A stretch of 64,000 bases of DNA from Candidatus Litorirhabdus singularis (GTDB taxonomy: Bacteria; Pseudomonadota; Gammaproteobacteria; Pseudomonadales; Halieaceae): contig NZ_SHNN01000001.1 in NCBI RefSeq assembly GCF_026262625.1, positions 992,001 through 1,056,000 of the forward strand, read 5' to 3'. The position numbers and the translations under genes were made by a program. Below, piece after piece: positions 25,528 through 32,968 of the stretch. Under the pieces are notes generated by a model that worked only from the letters and a program-made list of their open reading frames with translations, made no database searches and had not been told where the DNA came from. Position 1 is the stretch's first letter; each line of letters opens with the position of its first letter.

Positions 25528-26505
25528 CTAGGCTGCGCCGTAATTGATGTAAACGTCTTCAGTAACCTGATCCGGCGTGGGTCGGGGCGCGGCCTTGGCT
25601 TCGGTCACGGAACGATCGATCAACTCCATAACTTCTGCGTCAATGGCGTCTAAATCGCTGGCACTGATTTCGCTCATGTCGGCTGTATTGGTGCGGAAAA
25701 TCTTCAAGCAATCAGAGTTTTCGCGCAGGTCGTCCAGCTCGCCTTCGGCGCGGTAGTCCTGCGGATCACCTACAAAGTGACCGTGAAAACGACCGGTTTC
25801 GGCAAAGATGCCAGCAGGACCGTTACCTTGGCGGCAATGTTCAATGGCCTTGCCTGCGGCTTCGTAGACGTCGAAGAAGTTAGAACCGTCAGCAACAAAT
25901 ACCGGGAAGCCAAAAGCTTCGGTACGCGCTTTGAGGTCGTCACAGCCAACCGCGTAGCTGATGTTGGTGTGTTCTGAGTAGTAGTTGTTCTCGATGACAA
26001 ATACAGCCGGTACTTTCAGTACCACGGCCAGGTTCATCGCTTCGAAAGTGGTGCCCTGGTTGACTGAACCATCGCCGGCAAACGACACCGCAACGTTGGT
26101 GGTGCCACGAATTTTCTGCGCCAGTGCTGCGCCAACCGAAATCGGTGGTCCGCCGCCGACGATGCCATTGGCACCGAGAATGCCGTTCTCAATATCGGCC
26201 ACGTGCATGCTGCCGCCCTTGCCTTTACAGAGCCCTTCTGAAGAGCCCCACAGTTCTTTCATCATGCCAATGACATCGGCGCCGCGGGCGATACAGTGAC
26301 CGTGTCCGCGGTGGGTGCTGATGATAGTGTCGCTGCCGGACAGGTGTTCGCAGACACCTACCGCGTTAGCTTCCTGCCCGGTGTACAGGTGCGTGAAGCC
26401 GGCAATCTGACCGTTCATGATTTCCGCATGAGCGCGCTCTTCAAACTCGCGGATGGTTTTCATCTGGCGGTACGCCCGCAACAGACTTTCTCTAGATAAG
26501 CCCAC
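25528..26505 (-). CDS. 2-oxoacid/acetoin dehydrogenase E1 alpha subunit
   Basis: 325 aa. Starts at a GTG at 26505 with AGGAG seven bases upstream. The thiamine diphosphate motif begins GDGSVNQGTTFEAMN and ends VIENNYYSE; IISTHRGHGHCIARGAD and KGKGGSMHVADIENGILGANG are typical of the acetoin/pyruvate dehydrogenase E1alpha family. First gene of the E1alpha-E1beta-E2 operon. In the setting of a ring-degrading cluster it may handle a small 2-oxoacid or acyloin released by ring cleavage rather than central pyruvate; that is inference. Confidence 0.93.
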   Translation of the reverse strand: MGLSRESLLRAYRQMKTIREFEERAHAEIMNGQIAGFTHLYTGQEANAVGVCEHLSGSDTIISTHRGHGHCIARGADVIGMMKELWGSSEGLCKGKGGSMHVADIENGILGANGIVGGGPPISVGAALAQKIRGTTNVAVSFAGDGSVNQGTTFEAMNLAVVLKVPAVFVIENNYYSEHTNISYAVGCDDLKARTEAFGFPVFVADGSNFFDVYEAAGKAIEHCRQGNGPAGIFAETGRFHGHFVGDPQDYRAEGELDDLRENSDCLKIFRTNTADMSEISASDLDAIDAEVMELIDRSVTEAKAAPRPTPDQVTEDVYINYGAA

Positions 26506-26583
26506 AATGATTCTCCTGCTTGTTATGTGTTTTGAATGAATCCTGATTGGCGGCTTGCACCGCCGTAATACTGCAAAACCGGG

Positions 26584-27759
26584 TTACAGCCCCAGCACGC
26601 CTTTGGCGATGATGTTGCGTTGTACTTCTTGTGAGCCGCCAAATATCGAGGCGGCACGGCTGTTCAAATATGTCGGCACAACCGGTGCGGCATAGTCGGG
26701 ACCAATGTCGTCCTGTTTGAAAGGCAGCGCATCATAGCCCAGTACATCGACGGCCAATTCATGGGTGCGCTGTTCAATGTTGACGGACGTCAGCTTGAGA
26801 ATAGAAGACTCGGCACCGGGCATTTTGCCCTCGGCCATAGCCGACAGAATACGCAGCTCGGTCATTTCCAGTGCTTTGATATCGATTTCGATACGGCCGA
26901 CGACTTTGCTGAAGGTTTTGTCAGCATTGAAACTGGGGTCTTCGGCTTCCATCTCGGCAATAATAGCTTTCACGTGGTCCAGCTCTGCCAGACGGCGGTG
27001 TGCAGTGCTGCCACCACCACGTTCATGTTCCAATAGATACTTGGTGAGCTTCCAGCCTTCGCCTTCAGCGCCAACCAGATTACTGACCGGAACTTCCACA
27101 TCTTCAAAGAAGACCTGGTTGACCTCGTGATCCATGCCCATGGTAATAATGGGTTCCACGGTAACCCCGGGGCGATCCATTTCTATTAACAGGAAGCTGA
27201 TGCCCTGTTGCTTGCGGCCGCTGTTATCAGTGCGCACCAGACAAAATATGTGGTTGGCATACTGGGCGTGGGTCTGCCACAGCTTGGAGCCGTTGACCAG
27301 ATAGTTATCGCCCTGGCGTTCAGCCTTGAGCTTGAGGCTGGCGAGGTCGGAGCCAGAACCGGGTTCTGAGAAACCCTGGCACCAATAGTGCTCGCCGGTC
27401 AGCATTTTTGGCAGGTATTCTTGTTTCTGCTCCTCGGTGCCAAAGGCCATGAGCACTGGCGCCAACAGAGCTAGTGACAGCGGGTTGTAGCCCGGTGTGC
27501 CGGCACGAGCGCACTCCATGGAAAACACGTACTTTTGAGTGGCCGACCAAGTGGTACCGCCCCATTCCTCTGGCCAACCGGGCACAGCCCAGCCTTTATC
27601 GACCAGTATCTTCTGCCATTCCATGGCCGGTGGCGCATCGACAAATACGGTCGGCGTGCGCGCGGTAATACGCTTTAGATGAGGGGGAAAACTCTCATCG
27701 AGAAAGCGACGCACCTCGGCCTGAAAGGCGAGGTCCTCTGGGCTAAATTCTAAATCCAC
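26584..27759 (-). CDS. Acyl-CoA dehydrogenase family protein
   Basis: 391 aa. Full acyl-CoA dehydrogenase fold: N-terminal helical domain (FSPEDLAFQAEVRRFLDESF), the beta domain with CQGFSEPGSGSDLASLK for FAD/substrate binding and GSKLWQTHAQYANHIFCL, and the C-terminal helical domain with HERGGGSTAHRRL and SIFGGSQEVQRNIIAKGVLGL. It introduces an alpha,beta double bond into an acyl-CoA, passing electrons to ETF. It sits between the E1 genes (78 bp) and a ThuA-like gene (20 bp) on the same strand, so the genes from the SDR at 29290 down to here, and possibly to E2, form one transcription unit. The family is sure; chain type is unknown. Confidence 0.92.
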   Translation of the reverse strand: MDLEFSPEDLAFQAEVRRFLDESFPPHLKRITARTPTVFVDAPPAMEWQKILVDKGWAVPGWPEEWGGTTWSATQKYVFSMECARAGTPGYNPLSLALLAPVLMAFGTEEQKQEYLPKMLTGEHYWCQGFSEPGSGSDLASLKLKAERQGDNYLVNGSKLWQTHAQYANHIFCLVRTDNSGRKQQGISFLLIEMDRPGVTVEPIITMGMDHEVNQVFFEDVEVPVSNLVGAEGEGWKLTKYLLEHERGGGSTAHRRLAELDHVKAIIAEMEAEDPSFNADKTFSKVVGRIEIDIKALEMTELRILSAMAEGKMPGAESSILKLTSVNIEQRTHELAVDVLGYDALPFKQDDIGPDYAAPVVPTYLNSRAASIFGGSQEVQRNIIAKGVLGL

Positions 27760-27779
27760 TCGTTACTCCGGATAACCGC

Positions 27780-28529
27780 TTACAGGGTTCCCATAGACCA
27801 GCGAAGACCACGGCGCAGTAGCTCGTAGTATTCGTCGGTTTTCCAGGCGCCAAACTCAGGCTCTGGGTACACTTCAATCATGGGCTGCATATCGTAGGCG
27901 CCGCGGCAGTGACCCAGGGTCAGGTATAACACTTCGCCTTCGCCGTAGGGGTGAATATACATGCACGGTCGGGGCTCGTCGGACTCCCACTGACTGTCTT
28001 CAAAGTCTTCGGTGATGCCGTTGAAGTAAGTGTGCAGCAGTGTTTTCTGTTCGCCATGCAGCACCGACAGGTAGAGCTCGTCATCGACTGTGAAAGTAGG
28101 GATACCACTGACCAGCGGATGATCCGGGTCGCTGACTTCAACCTCGTAGGGAGCAATCGGTGGGTGTGACAGGAACTGACTGCCCACCAACTCCATAAAA
28201 GGCTCGTTTTCGCGGGGACAACTGACCCGTCCATCTTCCAGAAAGCGCAGAATCGAGTTAGTACCGTGCAGAGCAAACCACTTCTTACCGCCGGCGACTG
28301 CGGCACACAGACGTTCAGTCTGTGCGGCCGTTGGAATCACATCGCAGGTATAGGAGATGATGAAGTCTGCTTCGCAAATAGCATCGATGTCGGAATAATC
28401 CGGGCCCACCTGGACTTTGAGCCTGGGCTGCTCTGCAATCAGTTTCAGCAGTTCCAGCCGCGCATAGTCGATGTTGTGGTACTTGCCGCCAGCTACCAGG
28501 TAGACGTCGAGACGATCGCCTTTTGACAT
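27780..28529 (-). CDS. ThuA-like protein (first of two)
   Basis: 249 aa, cytoplasmic. The fold is the glutamine-amidotransferase-like ThuA type: VYLVAGGKYHNIDYARLELL, ADFIISYTCDVIPTAAQTERL, GGKKWFALHGTNSILRF, a region with HPLVSGIPTFTVDDELYLSV, then VLYLTLGHCRGAYDM and YYELLRRGLRWSMG. ThuA-fold proteins are known from trehalose and other sugar operons and have no firmly established chemistry. Here it overlaps the SDR stop by one base and precedes an acyl-CoA dehydrogenase, and a second, divergent ThuA-like gene lies at 30747. Two ThuA proteins in one oxidative cluster suggest a shared unusual step, not sugar use. Confidence 0.8.
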   Translation of the reverse strand: MSKGDRLDVYLVAGGKYHNIDYARLELLKLIAEQPRLKVQVGPDYSDIDAICEADFIISYTCDVIPTAAQTERLCAAVAGGKKWFALHGTNSILRFLEDGRVSCPRENEPFMELVGSQFLSHPPIAPYEVEVSDPDHPLVSGIPTFTVDDELYLSVLHGEQKTLLHTYFNGITEDFEDSQWESDEPRPCMYIHPYGEGEVLYLTLGHCRGAYDMQPMIEVYPEPEFGAWKTDEYYELLRRGLRWSMGTL

Positions 28530-29290
28530 TACAGCTGCACGCGCTTGGTGAAACCGCCGTCGACTACCAGGTTGACCCCGGTAACCCAGCTGCCCGCCGG
28601 GCTGGCCAGAAACGCAACGGCATTGGCGACTTCATCGGCAGTACCCATGCGGCCCATAGGCTGATTGGCCAGAGTGCTGTTGTAAATGTCGGGCAGGTTG
28701 TTCTGGATAAAGTCCCAGGCGCCGCCTTCGATCATAATTGGGCCAGGAGACACACAGTTGACACGAATGCCGGAGCCGCCCAGCGCCTGTGCCAGACCCT
28801 GTGAATGCACAATCAGGGCTGCTTTCATGGCGTTATAGGTCTGTGGTCCAAGGAAGTCTTCGACCGCAGCAGTGGTGCCAATAATAGTGACTGACGCTGC
28901 GTCAGAGGCCTGCAGTGAAGGCATTGCTGCTTCAATAGCGCGAGTGGTACCGAGTATGTCTACCTCAAGGTTCGCGCGCCAGCCATTCTCATCCATCTGG
29001 CCGCCACCGGCGCTCACATTAGGAATAAGGATATCGATACCGCCCAGCTCTTCAGCTGCGCTGGTGACCCAGCCCTGCAGAGCTTCTTTGTCCGCCACAT
29101 CTACTGCGGCGCCAATAGCTTTACCGCCGTGACCAGCCAGGGCAGCAACTGCCGAATCTACTTCTTCCTGGTTGCGAGCACAGATGGCTACGTCTGCGCC
29201 TTCGGCAGCCAGCAGATTGGCGATAGCGCGTCCGATGCCCTTGGAGCCGCCGGTGATTATTGCCTTTTTGCCTTTCAGTCCCAGATCCAT
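28529..29290 (-). CDS. Short-chain dehydrogenase/reductase
   Basis: 253 aa. NAD(P)-binding motif GGSKGIGRA near residues 15-23, NVSAGGG, and the catalytic Y-X3-K in TYNAMKAAL; the usual active-site serine position reads threonine (IIGTTAAVEDF). The C-terminus has NCVSPGPIMIEGG and VTGVNLVVDGGF, typical of classical SDRs. First gene of the minus-strand run; divergent from the P450 gene, with a predicted TetR operator (29357) between them. It likely oxidises an alcohol formed by one of the oxygenases to a ketone, which could be the substrate of the Baeyer-Villiger enzyme; this order is inference. Confidence 0.92.
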   Translation of the reverse strand: MDLGLKGKKAIITGGSKGIGRAIANLLAAEGADVAICARNQEEVDSAVAALAGHGGKAIGAAVDVADKEALQGWVTSAAEELGGIDILIPNVSAGGGQMDENGWRANLEVDILGTTRAIEAAMPSLQASDAASVTIIGTTAAVEDFLGPQTYNAMKAALIVHSQGLAQALGGSGIRVNCVSPGPIMIEGGAWDFIQNNLPDIYNSTLANQPMGRMGTADEVANAVAFLASPAGSWVTGVNLVVDGGFTKRVQL

Positions 29291-29356
29291 GATGCAACCT
29301 CTTTATTGTTGGTTTGAAAAAAAGAATAGCAAAGTTTACCCATATCAATAAAAAAA

Positions 29357-29374
29357 ACAAACAGAATTGACTGT
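29357..29374. promoter_or_regulatory. Predicted TetR operator, copy 5
   Basis: ACAAACA-gaat-TGACTGT with A-tract before and T-tract after, in the 147-bp divergent promoter of the SDR and P450 genes, 24 kb from the TetR gene. It links the P450/SDR gene set to the regulon near the left end. Confidence 0.6.
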
Positions 29375-29395
29375 ATTTTTTATGTTCGCTAGTGT
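29367..29395 (+). promoter_or_regulatory. Predicted sigma-70 promoter of the P450 gene
   Basis: -35 TTGACT (29367-29372), 17-bp spacer, -10 TAGTGT (29390-29395). The -35 overlaps the right half of the predicted operator exactly as at the 8395 promoter. Confidence 0.55.
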
Positions 29396-29437
29396 GACAG
29401 CACTTTCCATATATCCACAGAGTAATAAGGGTTATAT

Positions 29438-30676
29438 ATGAGCAAGACCGTTAGCGATTACAATTTCTTTGATCCCGAGATCATCGAGTCGCCATTTGAC
29501 TTTTACGCCGCAGCCCGGCGCGACGCTCCCATCCACCATTTGCCGGACACCAACATCTATTTTGTGAGCCGCTATGAGGATGTGCGCAAGATTCTTAAGG
29601 ATACCGAGACTTTCTCGAACGAATTTGGCGCGATTCTTAACGAACCCCCCAAGAACCCTGAAGCGGCGGCGGTTTATGCCTCAGGCTATGAAACGGTAGA
29701 TACCATGCTGACGTTGGACCCGCCCCGGCATCGCGTATACCGCAATCTGGTCAACAAGGTGTTCTCCAATAAGCGCGTGGAAAGCATGCATGATTATATG
29801 CTGCAAATGGCCGACCAGCTTATCGACAGCTGGATTGATGACGGTGAGGTGGACTTGCTGACGCGCTTTTGTGTGCCGTTACCGGTTTGGGTCATCGCGG
29901 ATCAACTGGGCGTGCCGCGCGAAGACCTCGAATTGTTCAAAAAATGGTCAGATGCGTTCGCTTCGCGTCTGAGCCGCTTCGCCGACGCCGATCAGGAACT
30001 GGAAGATGCCCGCCTGATCGTGCAATTTCAGCACTATTTTGTCGACATGATCGAGCAGCGCCGCAAGGACCCGCAGGACAATATTATCTCGGATCTGGCC
30101 CACGCCCGCATTGATGATGGTCGTGAGCTGACTCACCCGGAAATGCTCAGTATTGTGCAGCAGGTGTTAGTAGCGGGTAATGAAACCTCCACCTCGACCA
30201 TCGCCGAGGGCGTGTTGTATCTGATTGAAAATCCGGCAGAGTGTGACAAGTTGCGTGCCGACCCCAGTCTGATCCCCAATGCCGTAGAGGAGATTCTGCG
30301 TCTGGCCACGCCATCTTGTGGCCTGTGGCGTTTGGTTACCCAGGACACGGAAGTACAAGGCGTACAGATTCCCAAAGATGCCTTAATGATGGTGCGCTTC
30401 GCCTCCGCCAACAGGGATGACGAGCATTTTGAAGACGCGGGTAAAATGGATGTCTGTCGGCACAACGCCAGGGATAATCTGTCCTTCGGCCAAGGCGTGC
30501 ATTTTTGTCTGGGCGCTCAGCTGGCGCGCAAGGAGCTGAACGTGGCATTTGAAAAACTGCTGCAGCGCACTGACAACTGGCGTTTGACTGAGGGTAAGAA
30601 TAGCCTCAAGCACTGGCCCAACTTGATCCTGCGCGGGTTGGAAGAGCTGCATATTGATTTTGACAAGATCAAGTAG
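29438..30676 (+). CDS. Cytochrome P450
   Basis: 412 aa, soluble bacterial type. I-helix VLVAGNETSTSTIAEGVLYL (the oxygen-activating threonine is present), the ExxR of the K-helix in VEEILRLATP, and the heme loop FGQGVHFCLGAQLAR with the ligand C357. Soluble P450s of this length hydroxylate terpenoids, steroids, fatty acids and similar compounds, with electrons from ferredoxin; neither ferredoxin nor reductase is adjacent. It is divergent from the SDR, under a predicted TetR operator, and upstream of a ThuA-like gene and a zinc alcohol dehydrogenase on the same strand. A likely first oxygenation step in the pathway. Confidence 0.94.
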   Translation: MSKTVSDYNFFDPEIIESPFDFYAAARRDAPIHHLPDTNIYFVSRYEDVRKILKDTETFSNEFGAILNEPPKNPEAAAVYASGYETVDTMLTLDPPRHRVYRNLVNKVFSNKRVESMHDYMLQMADQLIDSWIDDGEVDLLTRFCVPLPVWVIADQLGVPREDLELFKKWSDAFASRLSRFADADQELEDARLIVQFQHYFVDMIEQRRKDPQDNIISDLAHARIDDGRELTHPEMLSIVQQVLVAGNETSTSTIAEGVLYLIENPAECDKLRADPSLIPNAVEEILRLATPSCGLWRLVTQDTEVQGVQIPKDALMMVRFASANRDDEHFEDAGKMDVCRHNARDNLSFGQGVHFCLGAQLARKELNVAFEKLLQRTDNWRLTEGKNSLKHWPNLILRGLEELHIDFDKIK

Positions 30677-30746
30677 CCCGACATGGACGCCGTAAAGTCG
30701 GCTAGACTAGCCTTTGCTTAGACCGAGACAGGGCAGCTTAAGATCC

Positions 30747-31577
30747 ATGGGTACTATTAATTACACCGCAGGCCAGCAACTGCTGGTCACAGCGCGCGGG
30801 CATCCTTATGAACGTGATGCCTTCGCGGGTTTGTTTGATCCGCTGGAAGATTTTTCCTGGTCATTGGTGGAGCAGCCTGCTGCCAGCCTTCTATTTACCC
30901 CCGCCATGCGCGAGCAATTTGCCGCCTGCGTTTGTTATGACATGCCGGGCATTGATTTTGGGGCGGCCGATGCGCCAGCCCCAGTCGCTCCTGCGCCCGA
31001 GTATCAGCAGGGCGTCATGGCGCTGCTGGAAGCCGGCATGGGCTTTGTGTTCATGCATCACCACATTGCCGCCTGGCCCGCCTGGGAGGAGTATGCCGAA
31101 GTGGTGGGTGGTCGTTTTCATTACCGGCCGGCCAACCTGCGTGGTCAGCACTGGCCAGATTCTGGCTACCACCATCAGGTAGAGCATGAAATCAGTGTGG
31201 TCAACCAGCATCCGGTGACGGCGGGGCTACCGGCCACGTTTACTATGACCGATGAGCTGTATCTGTGTCCGATGTTTGATGACAGCGTGATTCCGCTGCT
31301 GACCAGCAACTACGAGTTTACCGACGCTAATTTCTATTCCGCGAGCCAAGCTGTGGCAGGCACCATGTTTAGCCGGGAAGGCTGGAGCCACCCGCCGGGA
31401 GCCAATCTGGTCGGTTGGGTGAAGCATTATCGCAACAGTCCTATCGTTTATCTGCAGGGCGGGGATGACCCTACTGCCTATGCGGATGAGAACTATCAGC
31501 GATTACTGCATAATGCGATTCGCTGGGTCGCCAGCCCCGAGGCTCATGCCTGGGCGCGGGCGCAGAATAAAAGCTGA
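30747..31577 (+). CDS. ThuA-like protein (second of two)
   Basis: 276 aa from the ATG at 30747 (MGTINYTAG); the frame can be extended to a TTG at 30714 without a better ribosome site. ThuA/GATase-like pattern: QQLLVTARGHPYERDAF, a strand-turn FAACVCYDMPGIDF, MGFVFMHHHIAAWPAWEEY where ThuA proteins have a small-residue turn and histidine, HPVTAGLPATFTMTDELYLC and a final YQRLLHNAIRWVAS helix. The HPVTAGLP-TMTDELYLC segment mirrors HPLVSGIP-TVDDELYLS of the first ThuA-like protein, so the two are related but far diverged. It lies 70 bp after the P450 gene and 47 bp before the alcohol dehydrogenase. Function unknown. Confidence 0.77.
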   Translation: MGTINYTAGQQLLVTARGHPYERDAFAGLFDPLEDFSWSLVEQPAASLLFTPAMREQFAACVCYDMPGIDFGAADAPAPVAPAPEYQQGVMALLEAGMGFVFMHHHIAAWPAWEEYAEVVGGRFHYRPANLRGQHWPDSGYHHQVEHEISVVNQHPVTAGLPATFTMTDELYLCPMFDDSVIPLLTSNYEFTDANFYSASQAVAGTMFSREGWSHPPGANLVGWVKHYRNSPIVYLQGGDDPTAYADENYQRLLHNAIRWVASPEAHAWARAQNKS

Positions 31578-31624
31578 ATTAGAATAACAACTGAATATAG
31601 ACTCGAGAAAAATCAGGAGAGCAC

Positions 31625-32641
31625 ATGAAAGCGGCAGTATTTAAAGAAGTCGGTAAGCCCATGGTCGTTGAGCAGGTCGCAGACCCCAGCGCTGATGCAG
31701 ATCAGCTGGTGATCAAGACCGCCTATTGCGGTATCTGCGGTACCGATTTGCATTCAACCCGGGAGGGCGCGGCTACCGTGGCCTGTGATTCTATTCTTGG
31801 TCATGAGTTTGTGGGCGAAGTGGTCGAAGTGGGCAAGGCCTTGCAGAAAGACTGGCGCGAAGGTGACCGGGTTTGCTCGCTGCCGTTTTTGTCCTGTGGC
31901 CAGTGTGTGGCCTGTGTGACCGGCAGGCCGTTTGAGTGCGCTGGCCTGAAGTGTACCGGCCTTGATGTGCCCGGTGGCTTTGCCGAGTATGTGAAAACCG
32001 GCGCTCTGGAGACCATTAAATTGCCCGATCAGTTGGATATGGAGCGCGCCGCGCTGATTGAGCCGCTGGCGGTGGGCCTGCATGCGGTGCGTATTGCTGG
32101 TATGAAAGCCGGGCAACGGGTGCTGATTACCGGCGGTGGGCCGGTTGGCCTGGCCGTGGCTCTATGGGCCAGATTCCTCGGGGCCCGCGATGTGGTGGTG
32201 TCTGAATTTGCTGCCAAACGTTGTGAGCTGGCGACAGCACTGGGAGCGACTGCAGTGATTAATCCGGCCGGGGATCTCGGCGAGCAGTATAGAGATGCCA
32301 CCGGCGGTGACCCGGATATGATCTTTGAATGTGTGGGTGCTCCTGGCCTGATCCAGCAGGCGGTGGAAATGGCCCCGCGCCATTGCAAAATTGTTGGCGT
32401 CGGCGTTTGTGAGCAGCCCGATACTTTCATGCCGTTTTTGGCCCTGGTCAAGGAACTACAGATGCAGTTTGCCATTGCCTACACCCGCGATGATTTTGAG
32501 ACGGTTATTGCGATGCTGGCGCAGGGGCGTATCGATGCCTCGCCTATGGTCACTGACATTATTGATCTGGAAGATATGCCCGACGCCTTCGAAGCGCTGC
32601 GTAACCCCTCGCACCAATGTAAGGTCCTGACACGATTCTAG
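31625..32641 (+). CDS. Zinc-dependent medium-chain alcohol dehydrogenase
   Basis: 338 aa. Catalytic zinc ligands C35 and H60-E61 (CGICGTDLHS, GHEFVGEV), structural zinc cysteines C91, C94, C97 and C105 (CGQCVACVTGRPFEC), and the NAD-binding GGGPVGLAVALWARFLGA. It resembles the sorbitol/threonine-type dehydrogenases. AGGAG lies just before the ATG. Third gene of the P450-ThuA-dehydrogenase run, it probably oxidises a secondary alcohol arising from the P450 or ThuA step. No signal peptide. Confidence 0.92.
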   Translation: MKAAVFKEVGKPMVVEQVADPSADADQLVIKTAYCGICGTDLHSTREGAATVACDSILGHEFVGEVVEVGKALQKDWREGDRVCSLPFLSCGQCVACVTGRPFECAGLKCTGLDVPGGFAEYVKTGALETIKLPDQLDMERAALIEPLAVGLHAVRIAGMKAGQRVLITGGGPVGLAVALWARFLGARDVVVSEFAAKRCELATALGATAVINPAGDLGEQYRDATGGDPDMIFECVGAPGLIQQAVEMAPRHCKIVGVGVCEQPDTFMPFLALVKELQMQFAIAYTRDDFETVIAMLAQGRIDASPMVTDIIDLEDMPDAFEALRNPSHQCKVLTRF

Positions 32642-32968
32642 ACCTGGCTTGAATTCGGCGGTGGCCTTGTACCGCCGCCGACATCAGTTTCCGCACCTGC
32701 ACTGCGCCTTTGCTTGTTTTGCACTACCCGTGTGCAAAAAACGTCCTTGATACAACGCATAGCGCAATATTCGCCCCGAAAACGCGCTAAGTTCTGGTAA
32801 TAATTCGCAAAACGCCCGCAAATGGTGCCTATTGCGTAGTTATTGTTGAGGGGATACGTGGATAATCCGTCTGAGTGTCATAGCACGATGATTGGAGGGC
32901 TAGTCCGCGAGGATAAAATGCCTTCAAATCAAAAACTTATAAATAGTAACTCACAGGTAGGTATAACA
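32642..32968. other. Intergenic stretch upstream of the second TonB receptor
   Basis: 327 bp. A hairpin CGGCGGT-N8-ACCGCCG (about 32656-32680), not followed by T residues, may end the upstream transcript. The rest holds the receptor promoter, which I cannot place with confidence. The TetR palindrome is not present. Confidence 0.4.

Noticed and set aside
26500-26525. Half-site ACAAGCA of the TetR palindrome (reverse strand) before the E1alpha gene
   Set aside because: The second half-site TGAyTGT is missing and the match coincides with the AGGAG ribosome site.
27780-28529. Trehalose utilisation role for the ThuA-like genes
   Set aside because: No trehalose or disaccharide genes are near; the neighbours are oxidative and CoA-linked enzymes.
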